Shown here: piece by piece, positions 14,776-22,931 of the stretch | Position numbering within the stretch: the stretch's first letter is position 1 | Layout of the letters: each line of letters starts with the position of its first letter | Virus record (IMG/VR): IMGVR_UViG_3300007712_000061 | Coordinates: 1 to 27,509 of that record | DNA length: 27,509 nt | Reading direction: 5' to 3' (one strand) | Origin: a virus | Made by a program: the position numbers and the translations under genes | Notes under the pieces: generated by a model | The model's input: only the letters and a program-made list of their open reading frames with translations | Told to the model about the DNA's origin: nothing | Databases searched by the model: none

Positions 14776-15320
14776 TATAATCCTCTCCGTAATTCTTCTC
14801 GATAAGCGTAGAACATATCTCTTCGAATCTCGTCAACAATGCTCTCCGAATCGTTGTAATGTGAATGAAGTATTTGAGACATTGCTATCGTAGCAATCTC
14901 AGGTTGCGAATATCGAGCACCGCAATCCATCAAACGGTATATATGACTGCCAGTGATACTATCGACACTTTGAGTAAGATGAACATTACCAAAATCAATC
15001 TTACGATCTCGCAGATAAAAATATGCGTGGTCGGTTGTGACCACATAATCGTCGGGATAATGAGCACGAATAATCTGTGTTGTGGTTGTCCTGCTACCGA
15101 TTTCTACACGATTCGGTATAATTCTTGCTCGATGATAAAGTTCTCTGCATTCGTGAATATCATAGACGTACCAATTGTCGAGGTGTCCACCATATTCTAA
15201 ACCGCGAAGAGAAAGTAAAAAGACTAGCTTCTCAGGTATGCGATGATGATAGCTTGCGCCCTCGCTGGTCATGTACCGTTGCGACGAATATTTGCTCGGT
15301 TGTGCGAATTGGTTACTCAT
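14775..15320 (-). CDS. Unknown protein in the recombination operon
   Basis: 181 residues from the ATG at 15320. This start is chosen because AGGACGAGG lies directly before it and it overlaps the gp46 stop by only 8 bases; a start 9 codons further upstream is possible but lacks a ribosome site. The protein is rich in Tyr, His, Arg and Asp, with no membrane segment. Its N-terminal third holds F-L-L-S-L-R-G-L-E-Y, the middle V-V-T-T-D-H-A-Y-F-Y-L, and the end is a charged helix. No family was recognised. It is sandwiched by overlap between gp46 and the nuclease, so it is made together with them; a role in DNA recombination or repair is inferred from position only. Confidence 0.85.
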   Translation of the reverse strand: MSNQFAQPSKYSSQRYMTSEGASYHHRIPEKLVFLLSLRGLEYGGHLDNWYVYDIHECRELYHRARIIPNRVEIGSRTTTTQIIRAHYPDDYVVTTDHAYFYLRDRKIDFGNVHLTQSVDSITGSHIYRLMDCGARYSQPEIATIAMSQILHSHYNDSESIVDEIRRDMFYAYREELRRGL

Positions 15321-17073
15321 CCTCGTCCTGAAACGATGTAAACCCACTTTCCTTTATGACTCGGAGAACGCTGTTCACGCGCCCCACTAGCTCGTCACGA
15401 TGCGAAATGAGGAATATATTCTTTTTATTGTCGCGCGCCATGCGCTTCAGTACCGAGAGCGAACTCTCCACACCAGCACTATCAAGCCCGCTGTCAATCA
15501 GCTCGTCAATGAACAGAAGACTGATTGGCGTGTTGAGGCTCTCGTAGACATCGCGGAACGCCCACGATAGGCTAAGAATAAGACGCGTTCTCTCACCACG
15601 GCTGAGATTATCAAAATCGAGATCCCTGCCATGCTCTTGAATTTCTACCGATAGGTCTGATTGGAATTTTACACTATGCGGCAATCCGATCTTGTCTAAA
15701 TAAGACTCTAACCTTGCATTTAAAAATGCAAGATTTTGGTCAATAATTTTTCGACGTATGAAACTGTCTTTACTGGTTAGAAGTTTGTATAAGAATTCCT
15801 GATGGTCTTTTAATGTGGTAAGGTCATTAATTTTATCAAACGAGATCTCTTGAAGACCCGACTCTTCCAAAGATGTAATTTGTTCTGTGTATGGGTTTTC
15901 TCGAACTGTTTCGCTCTCTAGGCTAGACATCAATGTGTCTAGACTTGTCCGGTGATTATATGCTGCGTCTATGTCGTCGTAAAATGTTTTCGGAAGATCA
16001 CCGACAACAATGGCATCTCTATTTTTTATTGCTTCGGCAATCTCAGCATCGTGTTCAGCGACTTCGGCTTTTAGCTCATCTAAATATTTTTGTGCTTCTG
16101 TCTCTAGCTGACTGTGTTTTTCGTCCTCTAAGTCGTGTCCGCAAGTAGGACAAGACTGTTGCTCTAAGGCAGCGAGGTAGGTCTCCTGTTTAGCGACCGC
16201 TCGCTGAGCCTTTGCCATAGCCGCTTCGTGTCGCTTCAGCGATCTTTCATATCCTTCTTTCTCAGCAATGCGAGCAACAATTTCTGCCGTTTCTTTGTGT
16301 GTTTCTATCTCTTTATCGATGTCAATATTCTGAAGGACAACAATTGCTTCCGCAGTTTCTTCGATAGTCTTTTCGTGCTTCTTTAGCCACGCCGAAGCCT
16401 TGAGCTTGAGAGATTTAATATTTTCTTCAATGCGGCGATTAGCTTCTCGAACCGCGTTGATACGGAACTCTTCTTCTTTAAGATTATCCTTCGTTTCTTT
16501 GAGTAACGTCTTTAAAATCTCAGCTTTTTCACTAAGCTGAGTGATTCCTAGAAGTTGTTCGATAATTGCTCTCTGGTCCCCTGACCTCATACTTAAAAAA
16601 GGTTCGCTATAGGTATTAAGAGCAATAAGAAGTTTGAACATCTGATGGCTTATACCTAAATGCCGTTCCAGTTCCTTTTGAGTTACGCGACTGTCGCCTT
16701 GCGATTCTTCACTATCTTCCGAGGAATATTCGTTACCGGCAATCGAAAAAGAAAACACATTTGGTCGTCTGCCTCTCTCAACCTTGTATTCGATGCCGCC
16801 CTTTTCAAATTCAATCGTGACCACCATATTCTTACCATTTGTTAGATTGATAAGATTGTCTTTTCGAATATTGGTAAGGGCGACGCCGTAAAGAGCATAC
16901 GATAATGCGTTCACAATTGTAGATTTGCCCACACCATTTCGACTATCGTTTCCGCCAAGATCCAAATTCTCGCCAAGGACTAAAACAAGGTCTCGATCAA
17001 CAAAATTGATGCTTTGTGTTACTTGACCGACACTAAGGAAATTCTTAACTGTTATATTCTTGATGTTAATCAT
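15313..17073 (-). CDS. 46: Recombination endonuclease ATPase subunit gp46 (Rad50-like)
   Basis: 586 residues (T4 gp46 has 560). SMC/Rad50 architecture in order: Walker A G-V-G-K-S-T (47-52) after an insert-bearing loop beginning G-E-N at 34; a coiled coil; a zinc hook C-P-T-C near the middle (about 311-314); a second coiled coil; an ABC signature L-S-R-G-E-R-T-R-L; Walker B L-L-F-I-D-E-L; a D-loop S-G-L-D; and an H-loop I-S-H. With gp47 it forms the Mre11/Rad50-type complex that resects double-strand ends for recombination-dependent replication. Its ATG overlaps the gp47 stop by four bases (ATGA), a sign of coupling. Confidence 0.97.
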   Translation of the reverse strand: MINIKNITVKNFLSVGQVTQSINFVDRDLVLVLGENLDLGGNDSRNGVGKSTIVNALSYALYGVALTNIRKDNLINLTNGKNMVVTIEFEKGGIEYKVERGRRPNVFSFSIAGNEYSSEDSEESQGDSRVTQKELERHLGISHQMFKLLIALNTYSEPFLSMRSGDQRAIIEQLLGITQLSEKAEILKTLLKETKDNLKEEEFRINAVREANRRIEENIKSLKLKASAWLKKHEKTIEETAEAIVVLQNIDIDKEIETHKETAEIVARIAEKEGYERSLKRHEAAMAKAQRAVAKQETYLAALEQQSCPTCGHDLEDEKHSQLETEAQKYLDELKAEVAEHDAEIAEAIKNRDAIVVGDLPKTFYDDIDAAYNHRTSLDTLMSSLESETVRENPYTEQITSLEESGLQEISFDKINDLTTLKDHQEFLYKLLTSKDSFIRRKIIDQNLAFLNARLESYLDKIGLPHSVKFQSDLSVEIQEHGRDLDFDNLSRGERTRLILSLSWAFRDVYESLNTPISLLFIDELIDSGLDSAGVESSLSVLKRMARDNKKNIFLISHRDELVGRVNSVLRVIKESGFTSFQDEDE

Positions 17074-18089
17074 AGGCTATTATATATCTTCATTAATGTG
17101 GATTTATCGTATGTTGAACTTTCGACGGCGTTTAATTGTTCGGTAACAATCTGATCGACGGTTTCAAACTTAATGTCCCCTGGAGTTGTATCTTGTTCTA
17201 CATTATCTCGAATTGGAACAAGCTTCAGCTCTCTCATATTATATTCTTCAGCAAATGTCTCACGTAAGAAGGAAGCTTCCTCATATGAAATGTCGACATC
17301 AAGTGTGACCTTGGCATAGGTGTATTCGTTGAGATATTTCGCTGGGTCTTCTAACAGTTGACTAAGATTTAAAGAGATGTATCGTGGACCTTCTTCCCAA
17401 TTAACATATTCGGGTTCTTTTCCCCATTCTAAAAACATCGCCCCTCGGTCTGTATCCCAAACATCAGCATAATTATGACCGAAGGGATTGCCAATATAGT
17501 GTACCTTGCCATTGGTTTGTCGTTTATGAAAGTGTCCAGAGAAGACATAGTCTTGATGTTTGAAATGCTCTTTCTTCAGTCCGCCATGATCAGGCATCTC
17601 CACAAGCGCATTCATCTTGAAATAAGGCAGCTCAAAGTGACCAAAGATATATTTTGTTTTAAGCTTGGTCATTTGCTTCCATTCTTCGCCTACTAGCCAC
17701 GGAACGATGGCTACATCGTCTTGAACAAGAGGCTCGTCAACTAACACGATATTCGGAAACTTATCAGCCATAGGAAGCGAATGTAATTCACGCTTCTCTT
17801 TGTAATAGAGATCATGATTTCCGGTAATGAAATATACCGTTTCAAATGCACTATCAAGAAGACTTAGCGTCGATAAAGTATAGTTAAGAGTTGTGACATT
17901 GATGGATGCACGATGGTGATGCCAATCACCAAGGAAGATACAGGTCTCACAATTACGACTTTTTGCTTCATCAATAAACCACTTCACAAACCGCATACAA
18001 TCTTCATTATGAAGGCGAGAGTTATGTTTTAGTCCAAAGTGAATATCCGTGAAGGCTGCTAGATTTTTAAATAATTGGTTATTCGACAT
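17070..18089 (-). CDS. 47: Recombination endonuclease nuclease subunit gp47 (Mre11-like)
   Basis: 339 residues, the same length as T4 gp47. Calcineurin-like phosphoesterase motifs in order: T-D-I-H-F-G (Asp15, His17), L-G-D-W-H-H-H (Asp55), T-G-N-H-D (Asn91, His92), G-H-F-E (His151) and S-G-H-F-H (His186, His188). These residues bind the two Mn ions of Mre11 nucleases. The partner gp46 follows with a 4-base overlap. A sigma70 promoter (TTGACA-17-TATACT) ends 46 bp upstream, so the operon is expected to be transcribed early by the unmodified host polymerase. Confidence 0.97.
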   Translation of the reverse strand: MSNNQLFKNLAAFTDIHFGLKHNSRLHNEDCMRFVKWFIDEAKSRNCETCIFLGDWHHHRASINVTTLNYTLSTLSLLDSAFETVYFITGNHDLYYKEKRELHSLPMADKFPNIVLVDEPLVQDDVAIVPWLVGEEWKQMTKLKTKYIFGHFELPYFKMNALVEMPDHGGLKKEHFKHQDYVFSGHFHKRQTNGKVHYIGNPFGHNYADVWDTDRGAMFLEWGKEPEYVNWEEGPRYISLNLSQLLEDPAKYLNEYTYAKVTLDVDISYEEASFLRETFAEEYNMRELKLVPIRDNVEQDTTPGDIKFETVDQIVTEQLNAVESSTYDKSTLMKIYNSL

Positions 18090-18134
18090 TTATATTTCCC
18101 ACTCTTTCCAACCTTTGTGTGTTTGCCTTTGAAT

Positions 18135-18163
18135 AGTATACAACAGATTATCTGTAATGTCAA
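18135..18163 (-). promoter_or_regulatory. Sigma70 promoter for gp47-gp46 operon
   Basis: On the minus strand TTGACA (18163-18158), a 17-bp spacer, then TATACT (18140-18135). It lies just upstream of gp47. A start of transcription near 18128 would give a leader of about 40 bases. Confidence 0.85.
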
Positions 18164-18170
18164 AACAACA

Positions 18171-19013
18171 CTAAACATCGTCTCCATTTAGAGTACTCTC
18201 TCGCAATCGTCGAATAGACTCTTCATGTTCGATTTGCTTGGAGAAGCTTGGTGTTTGACCAGAGTCAATCAAAATTTCATCTCGAATATTCTGATTCTTC
18301 TTTTCAAGATTTTGAACTCGGGTAAACGCATGATAGATTGACTGAGTGTAGTATGCAAATGGGTTATCACTTTTTGCCTCATTGAACTGAAGCCCCATTG
18401 AAGAAAGCTGTAAAAGGCTTTGTCCTTTCATTTCATCAATATAGGAATAACCTCGCCAATTAGATAATTGGCTATAGCGTTCTACTAAGAGCATAAACAT
18501 CCTTGCAAGCTTGTCAGTCATATTGCCGTGAGACTGAGAGAACTCTCCGTTCTTAGAATGACTACGCCCAACTTCTAAGGCTTCATTATTAACAATGATG
18601 TAATGCTTAAACGGAATAAAATTTAATCTAACATGGTGCTCGGCTTCTTTCTTTGGGTTCTTCTTCCTGCCCGGATCCTTCGGAATATGATCATAGGTAA
18701 TAACACGATATACAAGACTATCGATATCTACTTCAGACGAGTCATATCGATATTCTGCAAGTTTCGGCTTGCCACTAGCTGGCCCAGTGTAATTCTTAAG
18801 ATCGGTTCGATATGCTTCTTGAGCAGTTCTTTCGGCACGATTGTCACGTGCCTGTTGCTGTATTTCAGCATTAAACATATCATTAAAGTCGTCGAGAATA
18901 ATGTCGTATTGGCTGTATTTTTCATCTGTAAATTCACAAAACGAACACTTGCTCTTGTGAATCTCTTTTAATATGTCTCTATTATTTAAATAATTGGTCT
19001 TTTGAGTGGACAT
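18171..19013 (-). CDS. 55: Late sigma factor gp55
   Basis: 280 residues. The C-terminal two thirds match T4-type gp55: an L-A-R-M-F-M-L-L-V-E-R-Y helix, Y-I-D-E-M-K-G-Q-S-L-L-Q, N-P-F-A-Y-Y-T-Q-S-I-Y-H-A-F-T-R-V (the sigma region-2-like core helix that binds polymerase and melts the late promoter), and a tail with I-R-D-E-I-L-I-D-S-G-Q-T-P-S-F-S-K-Q. T4 gp55 has 185 residues; this one is longer with an extra N-terminus holding C-S-F-C. The start at 19013 is chosen over the ATG six codons upstream because AAGGAGGAG stands directly before it. It is read from a consensus sigma70 promoter, as expected for an early-made switch to the late GATAAATA promoters found throughout this window. Confidence 0.93.
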   Translation of the reverse strand: MSTQKTNYLNNRDILKEIHKSKCSFCEFTDEKYSQYDIILDDFNDMFNAEIQQQARDNRAERTAQEAYRTDLKNYTGPASGKPKLAEYRYDSSEVDIDSLVYRVITYDHIPKDPGRKKNPKKEAEHHVRLNFIPFKHYIIVNNEALEVGRSHSKNGEFSQSHGNMTDKLARMFMLLVERYSQLSNWRGYSYIDEMKGQSLLQLSSMGLQFNEAKSDNPFAYYTQSIYHAFTRVQNLEKKNQNIRDEILIDSGQTPSFSKQIEHEESIRRLRESTLNGDDV

Positions 19014-19042
19014 ACTCCTCCTTATAGTCATAGTATCTTGTA

Positions 19043-19071
19043 ATTATAGCGAAAGAATATAAGTTTGTCAA
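19043..19071 (-). promoter_or_regulatory. Consensus sigma70 promoter for gp55
   Basis: On the minus strand TTGACA (19071-19066), a 17-bp spacer, TATAAT (19048-19043): both hexamers are exact consensus. It lies 29 bp before the gp55 ATG at 19013 and is divergent from the late promoter at 19106-19113. Confidence 0.92.
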
Positions 19072-19081
19072 GTGTTTTTAA

Positions 19082-19096
19082 ATTAAAATATGTTTT
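19082..19096 (+). promoter_or_regulatory. Upstream element shared by two late promoters (copy 1)
   Basis: ATTAAAATATGTTTT, ending 9 bp before GATAAATA. The same 15-bp block with a single change, at identical spacing, precedes the late promoter at 25597. The core AAAAYATGTTTT is (near-)palindromic. Confidence 0.6.
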
Positions 19097-19105
19097 AATA
19101 TTGGT

Positions 19106-19113
19106 GATAAATA
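19106..19113 (+). promoter_or_regulatory. Late promoter GATAAATA for the hub/spike operon
   Basis: GATAAATA followed by ACA, 19 bp before the ATG at 19133, with ribosome site GGGAG between. It would drive the gp48/54-like gene, gp53, the gp27-like hub and gp5. Confidence 0.85.
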
Positions 19114-19132
19114 ACATAAAGGGAGATGTCGC

Positions 19133-19951
19133 ATGAGTATAAAAGATACATTAAAAACAGGCCTAAGGGATTCAGTGACCGATGGCGCACGGCGTTTTCT
19201 CGGCGGCGATCGCGAAGCATCTTCTAGTAGATTGGGAGACGCAAAAGAATTTACAGATAATTCGACAAAGCCGGCGCGACTAGGTCCTGCTAACAATGAT
19301 GATGCACGTCGCGCACTATTAGGTGCAAAGCTTCCGTCGAACCTGTTGTATCCGCTTTATGAAACAAACGGAATAGTATTTCCGTATACACCAGACGTAC
19401 AATATGGAAAAAGCGCATCGTACGACGCATTCCATTTCACACACAGCAATTATCAGTATCATCAATATGCAAAAACTGCACCTACTGAGATTCAGATTAC
19501 TTCACAGTGGACGGCACAGTCAAACGAGGAAGGACATTATTTAACAGCAGCTTTGAGATTTTTGTCTGCGAGCTCGATGATGGAATTTGGTAAGGCAGCA
19601 AAAGATGCAGGACGGTCGGGGACACCTCCGCCTGTGTTGAGATTTAATTACCTCGGCGATTATATGTTCTCAAACATTCCAGTTGTAATTACTAATTTTT
19701 CTTATCTTCTAGAAAAGGACGTAGATTACGTTGGTATTCGATTACCGCCAGGTGTAGGAATTGAGGGCGAAGAAGCACCTCCTTCCGTTACAGGTAAGAC
19801 CGGCGGTCGCCAAGCACCGGTAACCTATGTGCCTACAAGAATGATACTAACAGTTCAACTACAAGTCCAGCAGAACCCGAAGAAAGTTCGAGAGAACTTT
19901 GATCTCGAAAAGTTCCGCCAAGGACAACTGGTTAAGAAGGGTTTTCTATAA
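19133..19951 (+). CDS. Baseplate or tail-tube-cap type protein (gp48/gp54 position)
   Basis: 272 residues. Low-complexity N-terminus (1-60), then a conserved-looking core: L-L-Y-P-L-Y-E-T-N-G-I-V-F-P-Y-T-P (about 72-88), the H-T-N-Y-Q-Y-like segment H-S-N-Y-Q-Y-H (about 103-109), I-T-S-Q-W-T-A-Q (about 121-128), and P-P-P-V-L-R-F-N-Y-L-G-D-Y-M-F (about 164-178). This pattern is seen in baseplate proteins of marine T4-like phages near the gp48/gp54 genes, which close the baseplate and start the tube. The exact T4 counterpart is uncertain. First gene of a late operon with TAATG coupling to the next gene. Confidence 0.75.
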   Translation: MSIKDTLKTGLRDSVTDGARRFLGGDREASSSRLGDAKEFTDNSTKPARLGPANNDDARRALLGAKLPSNLLYPLYETNGIVFPYTPDVQYGKSASYDAFHFTHSNYQYHQYAKTAPTEIQITSQWTAQSNEEGHYLTAALRFLSASSMMEFGKAAKDAGRSGTPPPVLRFNYLGDYMFSNIPVVITNFSYLLEKDVDYVGIRLPPGVGIEGEEAPPSVTGKTGGRQAPVTYVPTRMILTVQLQVQQNPKKVRENFDLEKFRQGQLVKKGFL

Positions 19952-20247
19952 TGGCAAATATTCATCGACCAAATAGTATGTATTATAATACGCCGCTTCG
20001 TGATTTTTACCTTGACATCGCAAAGTTTAAACCAGTGAGGGAATCAGCGAATGATAGACTGGTAACCATCACTCCTGAGTATGAAGGTCGCCCTGACCTA
20101 TTCGCAAATATGATTTATGGTACACCATACCTATGGTGGGTCTTGGTAATGCGTAACATGGACATTCTTATCGACCCAGTAGAAGATTTTCGTGCTGGCG
20201 TGGAAATATGGGTACCTTCTCCGCAGTCGGTTGGGGGCGAGGCTTAA
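19951..20247 (+). CDS. 53: Baseplate wedge protein gp53
   Basis: 98 residues (T4 gp53 is about 196, so this is a short form). The gp53 pattern is visible: Y-Y-N-T-P-L near the N-terminus, then Y-E-G-R-P-D-L-F-A-N-M-I-Y-G-T-P-Y-L-W-W-V-L-V-M-R-N (about 44-69) and a final G-V-E-I-W-V-P-S LysM-like strand. In T4 gp53 joins neighbouring wedges around the hub. Start and stop are both coupled by TAATG to the genes on either side. Confidence 0.85.
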   Translation: MANIHRPNSMYYNTPLRDFYLDIAKFKPVRESANDRLVTITPEYEGRPDLFANMIYGTPYLWWVLVMRNMDILIDPVEDFRAGVEIWVPSPQSVGGEA

Positions 20248-22931
20248 TGGCTAGAAGAAGCGGTCCGCTTAATGAAGAGCTTATTTTTAACTCTGAATTA
20301 CAATCGCCTGTCGGAGAAGAGTCTATTAAAGACGAGCCTACAGGATGGGAACGAATTACGGGTCCTATAAAGAATCTATTCACACCAGCTACTGCGGATC
20401 GTGAAGAGTTTGAACGACGCCAGGAAAGAATACGACGAGAGTTTGAAGGAACCCAACTTGAAAAACAGCAGTACCTTGATATCTTTACTGGTACAGGACC
20501 CGCAGAATGGGTTCGAGATCGTTTTGGTAGATTAATACCTGTCCCAAAAACCGAGTACCGAGAGACTAAGGATGAAACCGTAGCAACATCATCTTCAACA
20601 AGTGTTACGAAAAGCAAAGTAAAAAGATCACCACCGAAGTTTGAAGATACGCTTGAATCAAGAATTGAAGAAAATATTTTAGATTACTATGATGCAGCAA
20701 CATACCATTTTCGATTGTTCTTGATGGGAGAGAATACAAATCGCACGGGTGGCAATATCCCGTATGAAGAATTAGAACAAGTGACATTAGCTGAGTCGGG
20801 TTCTTCAACTGTCGGTATAGACAATGTTCAAATCAAGACATACGGAGGAATGACAAAGGAAGCAGGTTCTGGTGTTGCAACAGCCATCACATTTGAATTA
20901 AAGCAGGCATTCAGTGTGACATTCTTAGACTTAATTACAGCGGCCGCAAAACGACTAGGCATTAAGAACTATACCAAGGCGCCGTTCTATTTAGAGCTAA
21001 CCTTTCGAGCAAGAGATGTAGAAACACAGGAAATTATCAAAGACGGGCCACTATCGAATCTTAAGTGGGTATGGCCAATGATCCTAACTAAAACAAATGT
21101 CCGTGTTATTGCTGGTGGTAGTGAGTACGCCATTGAAGGCGTAAATATGGGCGACCTTGCATTTAGCAATCAGGCAGCCGACCTTAAGAAAGTGGAGGCA
21201 ATACCAGCCACGACCGTCGGCGACTTTTTCGACGAATTAAAGTTGCGATTAGAAAAACAGCAAATTGATTCTTCAGTACCAGACAAAGGTGATGAATACT
21301 TTTTCTATATTGATGAAAAATTTATTAACGAACGAATAATAGTGGACGATCAAGAATCAGCACCTCAGCGAAGCGGTCTGTTTGAAATATCTGATGATAA
21401 AAAGACAATTACGTTCAATCAAAATACCTCCATCGATCGTGTTGTAGATTCAATTCTATCTATGACCAAATATTTTCAGAAGAAAGGCACAGGCATGAAA
21501 GACCCAGACGAGGATAATGAGCCAACGGAAAATAAAGACAATATTATTTTGAGCGGCCTTTGGAGAGTTATTAGTGACGTCGAACTGTTAGGATATAACA
21601 AAGCTAGAGGAGACTATAATCGTCGCTATAAGTATTTGATTGTAGAATATGAGAAAGGAACAAATAAATTTCCGGTTAAAAATGAAGTAGAAACTGAAGA
21701 AATTGTAAGCGTTATTCGAAGAAGAAAAAGATTAAAGAAGCTTTATAACTATGTATATACAGGCGAAAACGATCAGGTACTAGACTTTGATGTCAATTTT
21801 AATTTCAACTGGTATGCAACATTGCCGTATAATGCAGGATTATTCGCAAGCGGAGATGAAACCGATAATCCTTCGACGAGCACAAACGTGGCGCAGGTAT
21901 CACAGGCAGAGAAAGCAGACTTCTTATATAATAATCCAGAATATCAGATTGATGGTCGATTTAGCTTGGTGAAATATTTACAAGCGTCTGATCTCAGAGC
22001 GGCTGAAGATTCGGTAACAGAACCTTTGCAAACTCAGGCACCACCTCGGCCATTCTCAGCTCGCGAAACATTGGGGCTATCTGATGTCTCACCAACGGGC
22101 GATGATATTGATCCATTAAGTGGGTTACCGACGAACCTGCCGAGAACCGTTGCACCAAGTTTTACTAATGTTCGCAACAACTTCATATTGAATCCGTCTG
22201 AATCGAGATTATCAGAAACGTCAGCGGCGGGTACAGGCGCACGAGAATTGACCAGAGACGCAGGAAAAGGAAACAGAACGGCCATTGATGATATAGAGTT
22301 TCCAGACCTACAAGTTGATGTTGAAGATATCATCCCTGTTTCATATCGCGAAATGGGTCCAGGCAGGTCCGAACATGTGGCGGCATCCGGAGAACATACA
22401 AGAGGTAAATCGTTCCTAAGTGCTGTGTTTGAGCAGGTGACCACTCCAGCGGTTGCAGATTTGTTAAACATTGATATCAAGGTTAAAGGAGACCCTTATT
22501 GGTTAGAACCATCTCCAATTAGCAGTAGACAAAAACCAAAGAATAATATCGATGTCGCTCTTCAAGAGCGTGGTCTAAAGATTGATAATACTGGCGAGTT
22601 AGTGGCGGTTACAAATACTGATAATGAAGATACGGTACCAAACAACTTTTCGAGTGCTAGCACAATGACTGGAGAAACATTCTTTGGATTTCGTATGTTT
22701 ACACCTCAAGAATATGATGAGAGAACCGGGTTGATGCTACAAAATACGTCTGGCAATCTATTAAACGGTCTATACGGAGCCGTGGAAATAACACACGAAT
22801 TTGTTGATGGCAAGTTCACACAAAATATTCAGGCGATCAGGTTGGTAGATGCAAGGATGAACGCAGCAATATTTGAAGATTTATTTGCCGGCAAAGACAT
22901 TACAACAGAGTCAGGAGGAAATGGGGCATAA
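20247..22931 (+). CDS. Large baseplate hub protein (gp27 position)
   Basis: 894 residues from the ATG at 20247, chosen because it overlaps the previous stop as TAATG with a purine-rich GGGGGCGAGG just before; a start 13 codons upstream lies within gp53. N-terminal about 130 residues are charged and probably flexible. A mixed alpha/beta region follows with a hub-like F-x-L-x-L-T-F-R-A-R strand and a central W-R-V-I-S-D-V-E-L-L-G-Y-N-K-A-R-G-D-Y-N segment. Then come a disordered Pro/Ser/Thr linker (about 610-690) and a C-terminal domain ending with I-T-H-E-F-V-D-G-K-F-T-Q. It lies directly before gp5, as gp27 does functionally in T4, and is much larger than T4 gp27 (391 aa). Assignment is positional and by general pattern. 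Confidence 0.7.
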   Translation: MARRSGPLNEELIFNSELQSPVGEESIKDEPTGWERITGPIKNLFTPATADREEFERRQERIRREFEGTQLEKQQYLDIFTGTGPAEWVRDRFGRLIPVPKTEYRETKDETVATSSSTSVTKSKVKRSPPKFEDTLESRIEENILDYYDAATYHFRLFLMGENTNRTGGNIPYEELEQVTLAESGSSTVGIDNVQIKTYGGMTKEAGSGVATAITFELKQAFSVTFLDLITAAAKRLGIKNYTKAPFYLELTFRARDVETQEIIKDGPLSNLKWVWPMILTKTNVRVIAGGSEYAIEGVNMGDLAFSNQAADLKKVEAIPATTVGDFFDELKLRLEKQQIDSSVPDKGDEYFFYIDEKFINERIIVDDQESAPQRSGLFEISDDKKTITFNQNTSIDRVVDSILSMTKYFQKKGTGMKDPDEDNEPTENKDNIILSGLWRVISDVELLGYNKARGDYNRRYKYLIVEYEKGTNKFPVKNEVETEEIVSVIRRRKRLKKLYNYVYTGENDQVLDFDVNFNFNWYATLPYNAGLFASGDETDNPSTSTNVAQVSQAEKADFLYNNPEYQIDGRFSLVKYLQASDLRAAEDSVTEPLQTQAPPRPFSARETLGLSDVSPTGDDIDPLSGLPTNLPRTVAPSFTNVRNNFILNPSESRLSETSAAGTGARELTRDAGKGNRTAIDDIEFPDLQVDVEDIIPVSYREMGPGRSEHVAASGEHTRGKSFLSAVFEQVTTPAVADLLNIDIKVKGDPYWLEPSPISSRQKPKNNIDVALQERGLKIDNTGELVAVTNTDNEDTVPNNFSSASTMTGETFFGFRMFTPQEYDERTGLMLQNTSGNLLNGLYGAVEITHEFVDGKFTQNIQAIRLVDARMNAAIFEDLFAGKDITTESGGNGA

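Noticed and set aside
19013-19031. gp55 start six codons further upstream
   Set aside because: The AAGGAGG ribosome site lies between the two ATGs and fits only the downstream one.
22034-22480. 148-aa minus-strand open frame inside the large hub gene
   Set aside because: Shadow frame without ribosome site; the plus-strand gene is continuous and coupled on both sides.
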